Position numbers and translations under genes: made by a program. From NCBI GenBank assembly GCA_031267115.1, contig JAIRZS010000156.1:1-7113 (forward strand): a stretch of 7,113 nt of DNA, written 5' to 3'. This stretch comes from Treponema sp. (GTDB lineage Bacteria; Spirochaetota; Spirochaetia; Treponematales; Breznakiellaceae). Positions 6,090 to 7,113 of the stretch are shown here, one piece after another (position 1 is the first letter of the stretch; each line of letters begins with the position of its first letter). A model generated the notes under the pieces. It made no database searches, had not been told where the DNA came from, and was given only the letters and a program-made list of their open reading frames with translations.

Positions 6090-6245
6090 CGGCTAAACTC
6101 CTCCAATCCCTTGCGCGGAAGAAGAAATTTTTCGGGATTTTTTAACCGCGAAGCCGGAGAAGTCAAAAAAGTGTAAGAAGCAAGGTGTCTTTTCGCTTTC
6201 TGCCGGGTAAACTGAGAATTGCCGACAGGGAAGATGTGTCGCCGC

Positions 6246-6274
6246 TTTACATTTTTTCGCAAACCCGGTATATT
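6246..6274 (+). promoter_or_regulatory. Promoter of rpoZ-miaA
   Basis: TTTACA (6246-6251) and TATATT (6269-6274) are separated by exactly 17 bases. The first differs from the consensus -35 at one position and the second from the consensus -10 at one position. A start point 7-9 bases after the -10 would fall at 6281-6283, on or just before the omega start codon. Confidence 0.65.
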
Positions 6275-6282
6275 TGCTTATC

Positions 6283-6474
6283 ATGATATTCCCCCTTGAA
6301 GAATTAATTGAATACGACGGAAACATGTACGAGATAACCTCCGCCGCCTCGCGGAGGTCTTTCCAGCTTTCTATGCTGAAGGATGAAGGGATCGAGGAAA
6401 ATGACGGAAAGGTAGTCTCGCTGGCCGCCCGCCAGGTATTTTACGGGCAGGTTGAATTCCGCCTGGAAGAATGA
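6283..6474 (+). CDS. rpoZ: DNA-directed RNA polymerase omega subunit, spirochaete type
   Basis: A 63-residue protein that fits the small, divergent omega subunit: an N-terminal LEELIEYDGNMYEI, then SAASRRSFQL (residues 20-29, the most conserved omega element, usually A-x-R-R-A-x-Q-L), an acidic turn EENDGK, and VVSLAARQVFYGQVEF near the C-terminus. Omega helps assembly and stability of RNA polymerase by latching the beta-prime subunit. Many bacterial omegas are 70-100 aa, so this is a minimal form. The ATG at 6283 is preferred to the TTG at 6274, which lies in the -10 region. There is no Shine-Dalgarno sequence ahead of the ATG, in keeping with a leaderless transcript. Its stop overlaps the miaA start (ATGA, 6471-6474). 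An omega-like gene next to miaA is an arrangement I recall from spirochaetes. It is too short for complete certainty without a profile search. Confidence 0.75.
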   Translation: MIFPLEELIEYDGNMYEITSAASRRSFQLSMLKDEGIEENDGKVVSLAARQVFYGQVEFRLEE

Positions 6475-7113
6475 CCCGCGCCGCAGCGTGCGGGGCTGTC
6501 CCTGTCCTTCTGCTATTCGGCCCTACCGCGTCAGGCAAAACAGCCGTTTTGGAACAGCTTGCTTCAAGCGGCGGTTCTTTCCCCCCGATAGAGATTGTCT
6601 CCGCCGATTCAATGCAGGTGTACCGGGGTATGGATATAGGAACCGCCAAACCTTCCCGGGAGCTTCTCGCCAGGCTCCCCCACCACCTTATTGATATCCG
6701 CGATCCCGCCGAGCAGTTCAATGCCGGGGAATTTGTCCGCCTGGCCGATGAGGCTGTCCGGGACATAGCCCGCCGGGGGAAATTCCCGGTGGTGTCGGGC
6801 GGCACGGGCTTTTACCTTGCCAATTTTGTCCTGGGGCTTCCCCCGGCGCCCCCGTCCGACGCCGCGGTACGGCTTGCCCTTAAGGCGGAACTGCGGGAAA
6901 AGGGCGCCGCTCCGCTCCGGGCGGAACTTGCTGCCTGCGATCCGGCAAGCGCCGCCCGTATCCATGAAAACGACGAATACCGCCTGCTGCGGGCATTGGA
7001 AGTCTGGCGGCTTTCAGGCCGTCCCTTGAGCGATTTCCCCCGGCCCTCTCCCGGCGGGGCGCCGAGGAAGGAATACCGCTTTTTTCTCGCGGGCCTTAAC
7101 CGGCCCCGGGAGG
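6471..7113 (+). CDS. miaA: tRNA dimethylallyltransferase (3' end beyond window)
   Basis: Transfers a dimethylallyl group to N6 of A37 in tRNAs that read codons beginning with U, the first step to ms2i6A, which steadies codon pairing. The 214 visible residues (family about 300) contain the P-loop GPTASGKT (17-24), SADSMQVYRGMDIGTAKP (44-61) with the catalytic-site Asp46 and the substrate-contacting loop, PHHLIDIRDP (70-79), the GGTGFYL motif (110-116), and HENDEYRLLRALEVWRLSGRPLS (165-187), the conserved stretch before the tRNA-binding part. The short family insert after GGTGFYL (GLPPAPPSD, 122-130) is also typical. The C-terminal part is missing because the window ends. The ATG at 6471 overlaps the omega stop codon (ATGA), with a GGAAGA purine stretch just upstream, so translation is probably coupled and the rpoZ promoter should drive both genes. 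Confidence 0.95.
   Translation, partial: MTRAAACGAVPVLLLFGPTASGKTAVLEQLASSGGSFPPIEIVSADSMQVYRGMDIGTAKPSRELLARLPHHLIDIRDPAEQFNAGEFVRLADEAVRDIARRGKFPVVSGGTGFYLANFVLGLPPAPPSDAAVRLALKAELREKGAAPLRAELAACDPASAARIHENDEYRLLRALEVWRLSGRPLSDFPRPSPGGAPRKEYRFFLAGLNRPRE

Larger units (their letters stand above)
5904..6245. other. Gene-free, hairpin-rich intergenic stretch
   Basis: I see no credible gene here. It contains a hairpin CCGCCG (5948-5953) with CGGCGG (5962-5967), and a bulged A/T-rich hairpin formed by GATT+CATAT (5982-5992) with ATATG+AATC (5998-6006). It also contains the two GC-rich palindromes listed separately and a T-rich patch (6127-6143) without a preceding stem. Open frames across it (5780-6145 plus, 5987-6262 minus) are rich in Arg/Ala/Pro because they read through the palindromes, and they lack ribosome-binding sites. 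Confidence 0.6.

Noticed and set aside
5780..6145. Plus-strand open frame of about 120 codons in the intergenic region
   Set aside because: It begins with a TTG inside the target duplication, has no ribosome-binding site, and its second half is Arg/Ala/Pro-rich because it reads through GC palindromes. No family resemblance seen.
6000..6175. Small plus-strand frame starting at ATG 6000 beside an A/T-rich hairpin
   Set aside because: No Shine-Dalgarno; the product of about 58 residues is again dominated by reading through the repeated palindromes.
5987..6262. Minus-strand open frame of about 90 codons
   Set aside because: It crosses the same palindromes and overlaps the rpoZ promoter. Its composition looks like a translated repeat rather than a protein.

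Overview
The window looks like a chromosomal segment of a spirochaete, most plausibly a Treponema-type organism of moderate G+C. The basis is a short omega-like RNA polymerase subunit gene directly overlapping miaA, an arrangement I recall from spirochaetes, and an outer-membrane barrel protein typical of a diderm. This placement is inference: no rRNA or marker gene is present to settle it.

Left part (1-5594, all minus strand): one tightly packed operon read right to left. It encodes a winged-helix regulator (5594-4992), a 3-dehydroquinate synthase AroB (4995-3806) whose reading frame is broken by one base near 4039-4046, an outer-membrane beta-barrel protein with an Omp85/POTRA-like N-terminal domain (3809-2130), UDP-glucose 6-dehydrogenase (2108-774) and a UDP-glucuronate 4-epimerase whose 3' end lies outside the window (777-1). 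Three of the four junctions are stop/start overlaps of four bases (TTGA, ATGA, GTGA) and the fourth is a 21-base gap, so the genes are probably co-transcribed and translationally coupled. The last two enzymes convert UDP-glucose to UDP-glucuronate and then UDP-galacturonate, precursors for an acidic surface polysaccharide. The barrel protein belongs in the outer membrane. AroB supplies the shikimate pathway and is the odd member of the set.

Middle (5595-6282, no convincing gene): a 688-base divergent intergenic region. It holds a 162-base MITE-like element (5613-5774) with 12-base imperfect terminal inverted repeats of IS66 type, flanked by a perfect 8-base direct repeat. The element lies 18 bases upstream of the regulator start codon, between that gene and its likely promoter. 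Further right are overlapping opposed promoter-like sequences (5792-5827), a perfect 10-bp-arm palindrome (5883-5903) resembling an operator, and several GC-rich hairpins, including a repeated palindromic core at 6018 and 6074.

Right part (6283-7113, plus strand): the omega subunit gene followed by miaA (tRNA dimethylallyltransferase, running off the window) with an ATGA overlap. The promoter of this pair has a good -35/-10 placed so close to the omega start codon that the mRNA should be leaderless or nearly so.
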